Origin: Gigaspora margarita
Taxonomy: Eukaryota > Glomeromycota > Glomeromycetes > Diversisporales > Gigasporaceae
Length of the DNA: 64,000 nt
Assembly (NCBI GenBank): GCA_009809945.1
Contig: WTPW01000188.1
Span: 68,562-132,561 of the forward strand
Reading direction: 5' to 3'
A program made the position numbers and the translations under genes. How positions within the stretch are numbered: position 1 is the stretch's first letter; every line of letters starts with the position of its first letter. Below, piece by piece: positions 22,736-34,487 of the stretch. Under the pieces are notes generated by a model that worked only from the letters and a program-made list of their open reading frames with translations, was not told where the DNA came from and made no database searches.

Positions 22736-25700
22736 ATAATACCATTACAGGTAAGGCTAAAACTCAAAGGTCCCACATAACAGATGAAGGCCATCTTTTC
22801 TTGGTCTTTAGAATCTACCTCTATCTGCCAGTATCCTCTAGCTAAATCTAGGGATATGTACTATAAAGAATTTTTAAGAGTATTGAGAAGATTATTAATA
22901 ATTAGCAAAAGATAGTTATCTTTCTTGGTCACTGCATTAAGCTTTCTATAATCAATACAGAATCAAATTTTATCTTTTTGTTTAACTAGTACCATGAGGA
23001 AAGACCAAGGGCTGGATGAAGGCTGAATAATATCACCTACTAGCATATCAGCAATTTCACTTTCCAAAAAGTCTTTTTCCATAGGTGGAGTCCTATATAC
23101 CTTCTGTTTAACTGAAGGGCCTCATTAGTAAAAATTTTATGCATGACTAAATTAGTTCTTCCTAAATTCTATGGAGTCCAAGCAAAAAGGTTCCTATACT
23201 CAAGAACGAATTCATTCATATTATTTTGAGCTTTCTCTCTAATCAGTTCTATATTTAACTCAGGAGTCAACTCGAGATGTTCATTAAAAAAAAACTTCTG
23301 GTCTTCCCTGAAAATTTCTTCATCAGTCTCAGAAACATACTCATCATTATCATTCTGATAGTTATCATCACTATTCATCTCCCACTATACTTTGTGAACA
23401 CTCTGACCATCAGGCACAAGTTTATACATGTAACAGCATCTTCTTCATCTGAATCATCATAATAATCAGGTGGGAGTTTAGGGGAGCTGATTGGAGCAGC
23501 ATTATAGGAGTCGCCAAAGAGAATTGTTTACTAGAATTTAAAGTAAAATCTGAAGAGTTGTAAAGTAAGAAATGTTCTTTTCCTCTAAAATCTATACAGT
23601 CATTTTTCTAACTCTTCTTCTTCGTATTTATCTTCAACTTCCTCCTTTTCGTCTATCTCAGATTCATCTTCACCCTTTTCCTTCTTCTCATTTTCAGTTT
23701 TTGGGTTATGGTTTTCTTGTATTGGATTATGCTATAGTCGACAAAATTCAACTGGAACTATAATTTCTTCATCTTTCTAATGTAGAGCTATTTCGGAAGC
23801 ATTATAATTTATCTTCGCATGGACCTTGGATAACCGATTATCTGTGACTATGGCTTGATATGATAGAGTATCTATAATGACAACATCAATCAGAATTTTC
23901 TCCTTTCATGAAAAATAGAAAATTAGAAATTTCTCTAATAGCATGCTTGCTCTAACTATAAACATTAACCATATTGACTGTAGAAGACCTTTCAACTTTA
24001 ACACCTAGCTCACTTAACAAATAAGAAAAAACAATACTTCTGGAAGAACCACTATCAACTATAAGTGAAATAATTTTATTATAAACAACTGCATCATCAC
24101 AGTACAAGGCCATAGAGGTAGAGATAGTTGGAGATTGACAAACGTCCAGAACTTCCTTTTAGTAGTAATTTCTTTTAAAGCCCTTGAACTAATTGTGTGC
24201 ACATTGCAGAGACTAACCAAAGTAATTGTTTGAAGGTGATATTGGCCATTTTGTCTCAGATATCAGGCATAATGGAGTAGAGAAGTACAAGGGCTGATAT
24301 TTGCAAAGAATTATTGAGGATTTTCTTTTTTCAGACAACTAGAGCCCGATTGGTCTTGGTCTAAAATAGAGGATTTGTCACAGTTTCAGTTGGACATACA
24401 GGTTCTTCTCTCTGTCCTTTTTGAACTGAACCTTCCGCAGTTCATTGTCTCTTGAGCCAAATGATTGACTAGGCTGTTCACTTTTCTCTCACGATATGAA
24501 CATTTAGTCATCTGCATAAGATTCAAAAAAGTGTGAGCATTATTCAGTGCAGTTTCACTATAACTGTTTCTACTATTATAGACAGGGGCTAGAGGGTTAG
24601 GTTGATGCTAATGGTTCTGGTTTATAGGGATTGCATTACTGTCTGTAGCTACAACTCCAGAATTGTTGGGTGGGGCGAATTAAGGACACTTTTGTACATA
24701 GTGTCTGGTCTATCCATATTGATAACAAGAGTACTGTGGCTGTAAGTTCCAGTTACAGTAGGGCAGTTCTTTATTTTCTTTAAATTGGGCTACCATGGCT
24801 ATAAACGCTTCTCCAAGCTTGACAATGGCCTTTTTAGTTTTCAAAGAAGCTTGAACTGGAGGAGTGATCATTGAAGGAGGGATCACAAGAACTAGTTGTT
24901 GTAGCATAGGAGTAGAAGCAGTTAAATAAGGATTATAATAGTAGGGTTTTGTTTAAAAGAATTTTTGAACACTTTAGCATGCTCATATATAGTGGTTAGG
25001 GAGTTGAGTAAAAACAGGACAACTAAAGTAGAGAGTTCAGAACAAAGTTCATTAATGAACATCTGGTCTTTTGCACTTTCAGGGTATCAATATCCATTAG
25101 CTTTGACATGGCAGAGCAATTTTTTAATAGCCACGTAATAAGAATCAACATCCTTACTCAACACTTGTTTCCTCTGCGTGAATTAGGCAAACTATTTACT
25201 TTCAAGGACTGGTGTCTGGAAGTGAGCTATGAAGAATAGTCAAAAACTTATATCAAGATTAAGATGGTCATTTTATTGATTAATAGGGGCCAACTGAGCT
25301 TGATTAGTGACCCACCAAGTGGCAGCAGCACTCTTAAGCTTAGATACAATCACTAGAATTTTTCTAGCATCCTGCATCTGGTTTTGCTCAAAAGCTTTTT
25401 TCACATCTTCTAACCATAAAATCAGGTCTTGTTCACTAGCAGAAAATTCAGAATAGTAGACCAAGTTTAATTCATGATGCTGCACAGGAATATTAATGGC
25501 AGGGATATTGATTTGAGGTACAAGAGCAGCTTGTAGTTGGATAACAAAATTTCCAATTTGTTGTGCAAGAAGGGCCTTGGAATCAGGTTGGCCATCAGCA
25601 ATCGGATTAGCAATAGGTATAGAAATTTGTAGTTAAGGAACTTCAATATTCTTATTATCCTTATTATCAGCTAAAAAATTATCAAGGTCTTCATTGAAAT

Positions 25701-26204
25701 TGTCATGATCCATGTCTATAGACTCATTTTTTTTCTATTTCTTCTTCAAGATTATTAGGATTATTAAGGGGTCTTGGTTAAATCTATGGATTTCTTGATA
25801 AGTAGTTAGGAACCTAGTTACGAGTGTAAGAAAATCCTTAGCATCATTATATCAAAAACTAAAAATAAACTAAAGGAATAATCTATTAGGAATATTCTCA
25901 AGTCCAAGTTCAACAAGTCTTTTAAATCATTGTACAGCACATTGGGAGTACTGGAGTGCAGTAAAGGAAGCACTATACCAAGTTCAAAAATTTTGAACCT
26001 GCAGAGAAAAGTCTTCTACTAGAAAAAAACAAACTATATACAACCTATCACAATAGTGCTTGACAAGATAATTAATGGCCTGCAGAGTTTTTTTAAAGAA
26101 ATAATAATGAAGGTAGTAGTTTCGGATATTTTGAAGATGTTGTTCAAAATTATTCATAAATATCCAAAATTGACAAAATCTGAAGTGCAGCATAAAATTC
26201 TACA
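22736..26204 (-). mobile_element. Ty3/Gypsy-type LTR retroelement fossil 3, minus strand, truncated in RT
   Basis: Read on the minus strand: gag starts near 25713, with a capsid-like segment at 25485-25273 (ILWLEDVKKAFEQNQM, WWVTNQAQ). A degenerate zinc knuckle lies near 24720, a retropepsin-type segment near 24075 (LIVDSGSSRSIV), and RT motifs at 23160-22780 (IDYRKLNAVTKKD-like and LDLARGYWQIEV-like). The element stops inside RT near 22736; RNase H and integrase are missing. It is broken in many places. It is more distant from elements 1 and 2 than they are from each other. Confidence 0.75.
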
Positions 26205-27478
26205 CAATTGGCACCAAATATTACTATCTAGTTGGGAGATATTAGTCTGCCCATTAGAGCTATTGGGATAGTAAATGCTAATTAGGAGTTAACAGCAAAG
26301 AAATCCAAAGAGAAAATTATTAAGGAGTTAGAATGCTTTGGTATAAAAGGAGTTGGATTGAGTGCAAGAGGTTAAAATGAGATGAGGTGGTATAAAATCA
26401 AACAAAAGGGTTAGCTAACGATATCAATCGTTAATCAGCAAAAACAATTAAACAATACAGCAGTTAAACAATTCTAGTTATAATCTTAAATGTATTATCA
26501 ATAAAACAATCAAGTAATGATGTGTCAATTTATATGTATCAGCAGCAGTATCAAAATAATCAAATAGCTAAATAAATAAATAAAACAAATAACAAAACAG
26601 CTAACAAGCAGTGTTGAGAATTCGATAATAAAATAATTATATATAAGTTGCCTTTAGCTTTGAAATGTCTACTAACTTATATAGGGTCAAGGTTTATTAT
26701 TAAACAAAGGATCAGATCAAAGTCTGAAGTCTTTATTGAAGGCAGAATTCGAGCTTTTAAATACATGTTTTTGTATATATAAATTAACTACAATACTCTA
26801 ATCAAAAAAACTTTTATTCATTGTTAACTTATTTTCAGAATCATTCAATTCTTTTCAACACCAATCCCTTCATTAATCATATTATTTCAACTATGCCTTT
26901 GCCTTTTTTAAAAGTTCTGTCCATAAAAAAGAAATTTTTGAAATGTATCAGCAGATTTCTGAACATATCTGAATGCCTTGGGGCATCCAAGATAGGCTAA
27001 ATAATCAAGTATTGCCATGAGACATGTACTGAAGACTTCTTATTCAAGCATGTTGGTGTAAACAGTAGCCAGAATGGTAGCAGTTGATCCATCTTCTGAT
27101 TGATTATCATATCTATAAAAGACTTCAATCCAATCTTTAGTATAATATCCCAATATAGTAATAAGAAATGATATCTATACATATAACAAAATAAGAAATA
27201 ACAGAGATATGTATGCAATAACAAATAAAGAATAATAAAGAATATTTATATGTCAATCAGTCATCGATCAAATTAATGATTGGAGTTTACAGTTTAAGAG
27301 TTCAGAGTAATCAAGTAATTTAATTATGGGATACTGATAGGGTTTTAGGAAAAGAAAATTTTTAATTTTTTGAGTGTAACATTGGCATGCTATATCTGAT
27401 ATATCATTTCCAATAATGTTAAGGTTATTCATAGATCAACTTGTTTATTAGCTGTTTTTTTAATCGTGACCTGCCACA
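26205..27478 (-). repeat. 5' LTR and primer-binding site of element 3 (boundaries approximate)
   Basis: TGGTGCCAATTG (minus strand, 26216-26205) resembles the primer-binding site of element 2. Upstream of it the sequence is non-coding and AT-rich up to a TGTGGCAGGTCACG start at 27478, a plausible LTR 5' edge. The LTR would be about 1.26 kb. Only one copy is in the window, so both edges are inferred. Confidence 0.45.
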
Positions 27479-27674
27479 TTTCCTTTTAAGCTAAAACGGA
27501 AAGGATTTTTATCAAATAATTTTATATTAACTTTATCTGATATTGATATCATAACTAACTTGATCAGTGTTAGAAATTTCAGACTCAAACACTGTTCTTA
27601 TAAGAACAGTATAATAGCTACAAGTGTTCTTAAAAAATTGTTATTGTTTTCACTTATGCTCACTAAAAAAAAAA

Positions 27675-28049
27675 NNNNNNNNNNNNNNNNNNNNNNNNNN
27701 NNNNNNNNNNNNNNNNNNNNNNNNNNNNNNNNNNNNNNNNNNNNNNNNNNNNNNNNNNNNNNNNNNNNNNNNNNNNNNNNNNNNNNNNNNNNNNNNNNNN
27801 NNNNNNNNNNNNNNNNNNNNNNNNNNNNNNNNNNNNNNNNNNNNNNNNNNNNNNNNNNNNNNNNNNNNNNNNNNNNNNNNNNNNNNNNNNNNNNNNNNNN
27901 NNNNNNNNNNNNNNNNNNNNNNNNNNNNNNNNNNNNNNNNNNNNNNNNNNNNNNNNNNNNNNNNNNNNNNNNNNNNNNNNNNNNNNNNNNNNNNNNNNNN
28001 NNNNNNNNNNNNNNNNNNNNNNNNNNNNNNNNNNNNNNNNNNNNNNNNN
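27675..28049. other. assembly gap (375 N)
   Basis: A run of N flanked by A-rich low-complexity sequence on both sides. The frames that run through it are artefacts. Confidence 0.98.
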
Positions 28050-28386
28050 AAATAAAAAAAAATAAAAAAATAAAAAAAAATAAAAAAATAAAAAAAAATA
28101 AAAAAATAAAAAAAAATAAAAAAATAAAAAAAAATAAAAAAATAAAAAAAAATAAAAAAATAAAAAAAAATAAAAAAATAAAAAAAAATAAAAAAATAAA
28201 AAAAAATAAAAAAATAAAAAAAAATAAAAAAATAAAAAAAAATAAAAAAATAAAAAAAAATAAAAAAATAAAAAAAAATAAAAAAATAAAAAAAAATAAA
28301 AAAATAAAAAAAAATAAAAAAATAAAAAAAATAAAAAATAAAAAAAAATAAAAAAATAAAAAAAATAAAAAATAAAAAATAAAAAA
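28050..28386. repeat. A-rich tandem repeat (AAAAAAAATAAAAAAAT type)
   Basis: A17-18-base unit of A8-T-A7-T repeats for about 340 bases up to 28386. The true length is unknown because it enters the gap. Confidence 0.9.
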
Positions 28387-28663
28387 GCTAGTAGAATACT
28401 ATAAATATGAAGTATAACCTTAAATAATAATTATTATAGCAAATTGAAACCTCAACCATAAAAATTAAATAAGATTTTTATCAGTTTTTGGTTTGACATA
28501 AAATTATATAGCTAATTATTATATATTTATGAGAACAGTATTATTATTTTACTGTTCTCAAAAAATTTTTTAATAGTGAACAATAAAAAATTTATACTGT
28601 TCACAAATTTATAATAGTGTTCTCATGAGAACTCTGAGAATACTAATTTCCAACACTAATCTT

Positions 28664-29800
28664 AATATATCTGATATGTTATATCTAATATATCTAATAT
28701 ATCTGATATAACCCCAAAAATTTTTTATCGTATTCGGGTTGTATTTATAAATGTTTGGTTATCACGTGAGATTATATATGTAATAAAGGTTTCACGCAAT
28801 AATAAATTTGTCATGTAAATGGTACATAATTTTAAGTGTTAATTCTAAATTTATTTTATTTATTTATATTAATTATTATTATTATTTTGACTGTAAATAA
28901 TAAAACATAAGAAGCCGAACTTCATAGTAAATTTACCCATTAAGTAACTTACTTTTACTTACATAATTTTAATTTATTTATTTTATTTTTTTTTTGAATA
29001 AACAATCTGTGCATTTCGATGAGATAATGCAGATACTCTAACTAGTCAGATACTATGCTTGATTATGTTCGATTGAGCCTTTGGGCAAAACCTTACTAGG
29101 GCAACCTTGTGAGTTCAAGTTGATAATCACATTAGTGATATGCCATGGTGATGACGTTGATGATTCCTAAAATCGAGTTGACATAGTATGACGTACATAA
29201 TTCAACAGATCGAAAAAGTGGCTAAGCAGGACTCACAGGGCTCAGGGTCACGAGCTGAATGAAGCAGATGAGGAAAGACATGTGAAAATTATCGTGAGAT
29301 GCTAAATAAGGCAAGTGAGTATGATGTAAAATTAAATTTCACAAATGGCAACTATCTGAGCGAGTACAAGTAAAGGAAAATGACCCCAACAATTACGCCA
29401 AGTATAGTCAATTCCCCGAGAAACAAAACATAATTGCAACATGACTGACATTTCATGTTGATGCCGTGACAAAGTCACGGGGTAACCTTTGTCACGAGAC
29501 CGTGACCTGGGCCCATGATGCACAGTGATCGTTATGATCGTTGGGTAAGTATTAAGTATTGATGGCAGGGGTGATGCATTTAAGAGTCGGATAAGTATGA
29601 TGTATTGAGTAAGTGATAATAGATAGTTGGATGAGTATGAGGTCATAAGGAGTAGTTATTTAAGAGAGGTAAAGATGGGAATTGTTCTACCTCTTTGTCT
29701 TTGCCGTTAGCCCGATGTTAGTCTAGCTTTGTCGTTAAGTCGCATAGTCTAAAAAGAACGAAATAAGTTTGAATTAAGTTAAAATAACATTCAGTGTAAA
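28664..29800. other. no gene seen
   Basis: AT-rich to 28990, then somewhat GC-richer to 29750. A 104-codon frame on the minus strand (29332-29646) shows no domain or family feature and has an atypical composition, so it is not called. CCGTGACAAAGTCACGG near 29465 is a short palindrome. Confidence 0.4.
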
Positions 29801-29807
29801 AAATTCA

Positions 29808-29915
29808 AATTTAAATTTAGTGCGCTTTGCGCACTGAATTTTTAAATTGATATGTGCAAAGCGCACTAAATTTTTAAATTGATATGTGCAAAGCGCACTA
29901 AATTTTAAATTTAAA
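29808..29915. repeat. tandem/palindromic GTGCGCTTTGCGCAC repeat
   Basis: A palindromic GTGCGCTTTGCGCAC is followed by two tandem copies of a 32-base unit containing GTGCAAAGCGCACTAAATTT. The GC-rich cores stand out against very AT-rich surroundings. Confidence 0.7.
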
Positions 29916-30157
29916 GTGCTTATGAGTAATCAAGCATTTGATTAGATAGTATAATTATATTGATTATACTAAAAGATTTTTATATTACTGTATAGCATGT
30001 CTGAAATCTGTGACAAGTTAAGCCACAGATGTCAATTACTTGACCAACTATATATGTATCCGGCGTCATGTATAAATTTCATTTACATTTAATTAAATAA
30101 CTTAGATTTACACTAAAGTAGCTTTAACTATTTTTTTTATCGCATTATCGTTATATA

Positions 30158-30353
30158 CAGTCGGACCTCCCTAAATGCAACCTCCTTAAATGCATATCTA
30201 AGTAAAATCTCTCTAAATGCATGGTTTTTTTTCGGCTCAACTTAATATAACACTTATAGATTGTTACCACCTAAATGCATACCCTCTCTAAATGCATGTT
30301 TTTGAAAATTTTTACTATGGTCCCGACGCTATGCATTTAAAGAGGTCTGACTG
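30158..30353. mobile_element. pogo/Tc1-like MITE with TA duplication
   Basis: The ends are CAGTCGGACCTCCCTAAATG and its near-complement (CATTTAAAGAGGTCTGACTG), flanked by TA at 30156-30157 and 30354-30355. The CTAAATGCAT phrase repeats internally. It is 196 bases with no coding capacity. Confidence 0.75.
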
Positions 30354-30489
30354 TAGATTTATAAAATTTAAATATTTACAACATTTAAGCTTAACTTGTA
30401 CATGTGAATATAAAATATTGAAAAAGTTCTGCATTACAACAACAACTAAATTAAAAGATATTCGATTCTATTATATTTATTAATAAGCG

Positions 30490-31580
30490 AAATTAAATAG
30501 TTTTCGATTACATGTATTAGCAATAAGCGAAATTAAATAGTTTTTCAATTATATCTATTAATTTTAATTTTCTATCACTATGTAAAAAAAAATTTATTAA
30601 TCAAACATGTTAAATAAATTAATGAACAAAACAAAAGAACATAAAAAGCTTTAATTCACTAATTTTTGCCAATATTCGCGCTCAAAACTCTTTGCAGTAT
30701 GGGGCATGACTTTAAGTTTTAAATTAGATATGTATACAGTGTTTTGTGGGAAAATTGGGTTTAAAAGTTTCCAGTAAAAGGTCCAAGAAATCACTAATTA
30801 ATTGATAAATGATTAAACGCAACTAACCGATTGAAAAACTACTACTTTTTTATAACATATTAAATTTGCTATTTCAAGATTTATTACAATAAAATTTATA
30901 TAATACAAACTAGTGGTGCGTTCATTACGTTATTGACACATTCTATACTTAGATATACACTAATCGATATAAACAATATTTCGTATGTAATTTTATTCTG
31001 TCAATGTGATGAAAAAAAGTGTAACACAAAGTGATATAAAAAATTTTTGTATGTAGGTTATAATGATAAAATGACCAAAAAATGTGTGTATAACTTGTAA
31101 AGCTTTTATAGTCAGGCAATATTATTAATCATGTAATACAATTACATAGAATTTTACTTTCTTATTCGCTTTATCCTTGGACCTTTATATGTAATGGTCT
31201 AAACTGTCATTGAATATGTATAGAGTCAGTCAAATAATTGACATCATGGCTTAACCTGTCACAGCTTTCAGACTTGTACACATCGAAGGTATATATTTAC
31301 TTGATATTATCAAAACCTTTCAGCTTGAGCCTTCTTTGGCAATAACTTTTAAATTTAGATGAGTGAAATTGAGGTGCTTAAGAATCTTTAAAATAGTTTA
31401 AAAAGTAAATTTTAACTAATAAAAAAACTATTAAACACATTTATTGTTTAATAAATAAAAGTAAATTTTAACTAATAAAAAACTATTAAATGTATTTATT
31501 GTTTATTAATAATAAATAAAAATAAGTGAATATATTAAAAAAAATTAATATATCTAAATTTTAAATTCGTCATTGTTTTG
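30490..31580. repeat. AT-rich stretch with a 52-base tandem duplication at 31398-31512
   Basis: No gene is seen. AAAGTAAATTTTAACTAATA is repeated at about 31398 and 31458, each followed by ACTATTAAAYRYATTTATTG. AAGCGAAATTAAATAGTTTT is repeated at 30485 and 30526. Confidence 0.5.
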
Positions 31581-31589
31581 TATACCAAT

Positions 31590-32345
31590 ATTCATAAGAT
31601 TTTTCAAAATCAAAGAACTAGATAGATGGTCCATTTAAAGCTAACATTAAATGATTATTAAGTGTTTCAATATGCATCTGATTACAAAGTTGAGTTTAAT
31701 AAGCTTTTGACAAGAAAAAACTCACTCAATAGTTGCATTAGAAACAGAAATAAGTAAAGCAATTTGAATTAAATTAGAAATAGCAGGAAAATCAAAAATA
31801 AATATTGTTTGTAGATAAAGTTCCATGCATCAATAAATTTAATAGATCAATAATTTTTAAGAAAAAATTTGATCATTTCCCATTCACTAATTAACCCTTT
31901 TTTTATCTGATAGTGATATAAATTGTTGATCATTAATAATTTTTTCTATTCTATAAAATTGCCAAGAATATTAATCACTTCATTGCTATAATTTGCTAAA
32001 TTATTATCATATGTTGGTAATTGTTTTAGATCATATATTTTTATAGCTTTATAAAGTTCTCAATTTGGAAAGTGATTATTTGGACTTGTTTTTGTAGCAG
32101 ATGTGAATTCAGAAATAAATATAGGAGCTTGAGTAATATCCAAATTATTGTTTTCTATATATTTAAGTAAATTTTGCCTATATGTAGGTAAAATACCATT
32201 ATTGCTAATAAATTGAGCTTGTAATGCATTATATGCTATCATAATATATTGTTTAATATTCATAAATAAAATATAATCTGATTGAAAAATACATATCATT
32301 TTATCTATTATAAAAAAATAATCTGCTAAGAACAAAGTTACAATT
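31590..32345 (-). pseudogene. hAT-family transposase, C-terminal half, decayed
   Basis: A 91-codon frame (32335-32060) reads FLADYFFIIDKMICIF...IKQYIMIAYNALQAQFISNNG. This resembles the region before the dimerisation domain of DUF4371-type hAT transposases found in these fungi. Further downstream on the same strand the C-terminal dimerisation region appears in another frame (AISNLIQIALLISVSNATIE, then VFSCQKLIK, about 31790-31660), with an in-frame stop at ATIE-stop-VFS. It is a plain DNA transposon relic. The N-terminal catalytic half was not found. Confidence 0.6.
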
Positions 32346-32517
32346 TCAAAAGTTTAAGAAATTCCTTTGCAATATAGTCCTCAATAATCAGGTATGTGAA
32401 TTGTGTTAGTGGTTTGTTTTGCTAGATTTAGTAGTATGGAAGATCAGGTTACAAAAAAGTTATTGAAAATGAGTTTGAAAATGTAGTATTATTTAAGGCA
32501 TATAACTATCTTAGTAA

Positions 32518-32660
32518 AGGAGCTTAGTGCAATGGATATGTTACAAGGAAAGAACTTCTTAACTTTATAGTTTAGCTCTTAGCAGGTGAGTAGTAGTAGT
32601 TCTTTGCATGGTAGAAGATCGAATTATAATTCTAAAATTTTGGTAACTGTATAGAAATCT
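32518..32660 (+). repeat. possible tRNA-derived SINE-like relic
   Basis: GGAGCTTAGTGCAATGG resembles a pol III box A. ATCGAATTATAATTCT, about 90 bases later, resembles a degenerate box B. No clean cloverleaf or target duplication could be drawn, so this is tentative. Confidence 0.2.
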
Positions 32661-33287
32661 GCTAATTTTTTCTTGTTTGCTACTAGGCAGGGAGTGCAGC
32701 TCTGCTTGTGATTGAAAAATACTTATATAGCTAAAGGGTAAGTTCCTAGTAGTATAGAGAATTATTTACTTTTTTAAAAAAATTAAAATATTAAAATAAA
32801 ATTTTATTTGATAATATCTGAAAATAAGATTTATATTTTAAAATTTAATTAAATATTATAAAAAAAAGTATAACTTGCTTATAAATAAAAATATACAATT
32901 TTAAAAAAAAAATTTAACCAGAAATATTATTTACTGATTTTTGGCAAATTCATTAAATATTAGTTTGGCCTCCTATATTTAATACAATTATGTAGTTTAT
33001 AAAGAATTACAACTTTAATTATTGCATTTTTGTGATTTACTTATAAAAATTAAAACTTGTATTAGAAAAAATTTTTTATATAGATAGAAACATATAAAAT
33101 TTAAGAAAAGTAATTAAAATTTTATAGTAAAAATTTTAAATAAAAACTTTAAAGTTTTTATTGTTTACAATTTCTTAAGAAAGGTTATAAAATATGGTTT
33201 AAAAAGTTATTTATAAAAAAAGTATAATCTATATTCTTAATAATTTTTGTTTTATTTAAAAAATTATAAAATACTTTTTAATTTTTC

Positions 33288-34062
33288 AGGTAAATTTGTC
33301 TGAAATACAATTTAAGGAATAATAAAAATATATAACTTTACTATAAACTTTAAGCCTTATATTATTTTTATCTTATATATTAATTTTTTTCAATTTTTGT
33401 TTAAGCATATCAAAAATAGTAGATTAAGGTTATTTAGAACACTTTTTTAAAATTTTGTTAATAAAATTTTTTAAAAAGAAAAATTTCTAGTTTTAAAAGT
33501 GATATTAGATATAAAATTTTATGCTAAACAAAGTTTACCTAGCCAACAAAATAGGTTGTCTTAGTAAAAAAAAGTTTATATAAATTAAAGTAAAAAATAC
33601 AAATTTTCTATATACAACATTTTTTTTATTAAAACAATTTATCTTGGGCTCTTAAGTAAAATTGTTCAGCATAAAATTTTATAACTACAATAAAGAATAA
33701 AAACCATTTTCACAAGCATTTTACTAATGAAAATTTTAAGTTTTTGCCAAAAAATTTAAAATTTTTTTTACTATTTGTTGCCTAAGTAAACTTTATTCAG
33801 CATAAAATTTTACATCTAATAACACTTTTAAAACTAGAAATTTTTTCATTATAAAAAGTTTTATTAAAAAAATATGTAAATTATGCAAAATTTTAAAAAA
33901 GTGTTCTAAATAACCTTAATCTACTATTTTCAATATGCTTAACCCCAAAATTTAAAAAAAAGTTAATATATAAGTTGAAAATAATGTGAAGCTTAAAGTT
34001 TATAGTAAATTTATATGTTTTTATTATAATTTTTATTATAATTTAGGAACAAAGTGTACCAA
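33288..34062. repeat. long imperfect palindrome (about 775 bases)
   Basis: The arms mirror each other over about 300 bases. For example AGTAGATTAAGGTTATTTAG at 33418 pairs with CTAAATAACCTTAATCTACT ending at 33928. ACTATAAACTTTAAGCC near 33342 pairs with its complement near 34000. No coding sequence. It abuts the MITE at 34084. Confidence 0.7.
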
Positions 34063-34083
34063 AAAATATGGTCTATCTATATA

Positions 34084-34268
34084 CTGTCAGCCCTCCACAA
34101 ACCAATCCTGTCAAAATTAATAATCAATCAAATCTGATAAAAACTTAATCTACCAAGTTGGTATCTGATATATAAATCTAGTAGTTTATAATATTTTCAA
34201 TTCCAATAACCTTCCTAAAATGATACAAAACCTGTCCACCATGCATACTGGTTTGGGAGGGCTAACAG
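34084..34268. mobile_element. CTGTCGG-type MITE, copy A
   Basis: The ends are CTGTCAGCCCTCC and GGAGGGCTAACAG, flanked by TA. It is homologous along its whole length to 57795-57980 and 62071-62256 (shared ATCTACCAAGTTGGTA core). This is the most diverged of the three. Confidence 0.85.
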
Positions 34269-34487
34269 TAATTAAAACACAACATCTGCAACAACATAGC
34301 TGTGCCCAAATAATCATACAATCCAAATCCTCATGATATTACAAAAATCGACACCACTATGATTTAGCTATAAAAAATTCAATTATAATTTGTGTGGCTT
34401 ATCGGCCATTAGCTAAATAATAGTATTGGCAAATTACAGTTAACAAGCCTCCAAACATCTGAAGAACTAGTGCTCATCTATATACTT

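Larger units (their letters stand above)
27565..28663. mobile_element. TIR-bearing element with assembly gap
   Basis: The left end CAGTGTTAGAAATT (from 27565) faces a right end AATTTCCAACACTA (to about 28663). Subterminal GTTCTTATAAGAAC and GTTCTCATGAGAAC palindromes also mirror each other. CAGTGTTGG-type ends are known from hAT elements, but no 8-bp duplication is seen. The interior holds a gap and A-rich repeats. Confidence 0.5.

Noticed and set aside
27560-28351. Long open frame (263 codons)
   Set aside because: It runs through 375 N and an A-rich repeat, so it is an artefact.
29332-29646. 104-codon frame on the minus strand
   Set aside because: No recognisable domain, no splice or start context, and it lies in unassigned repeat-like DNA.
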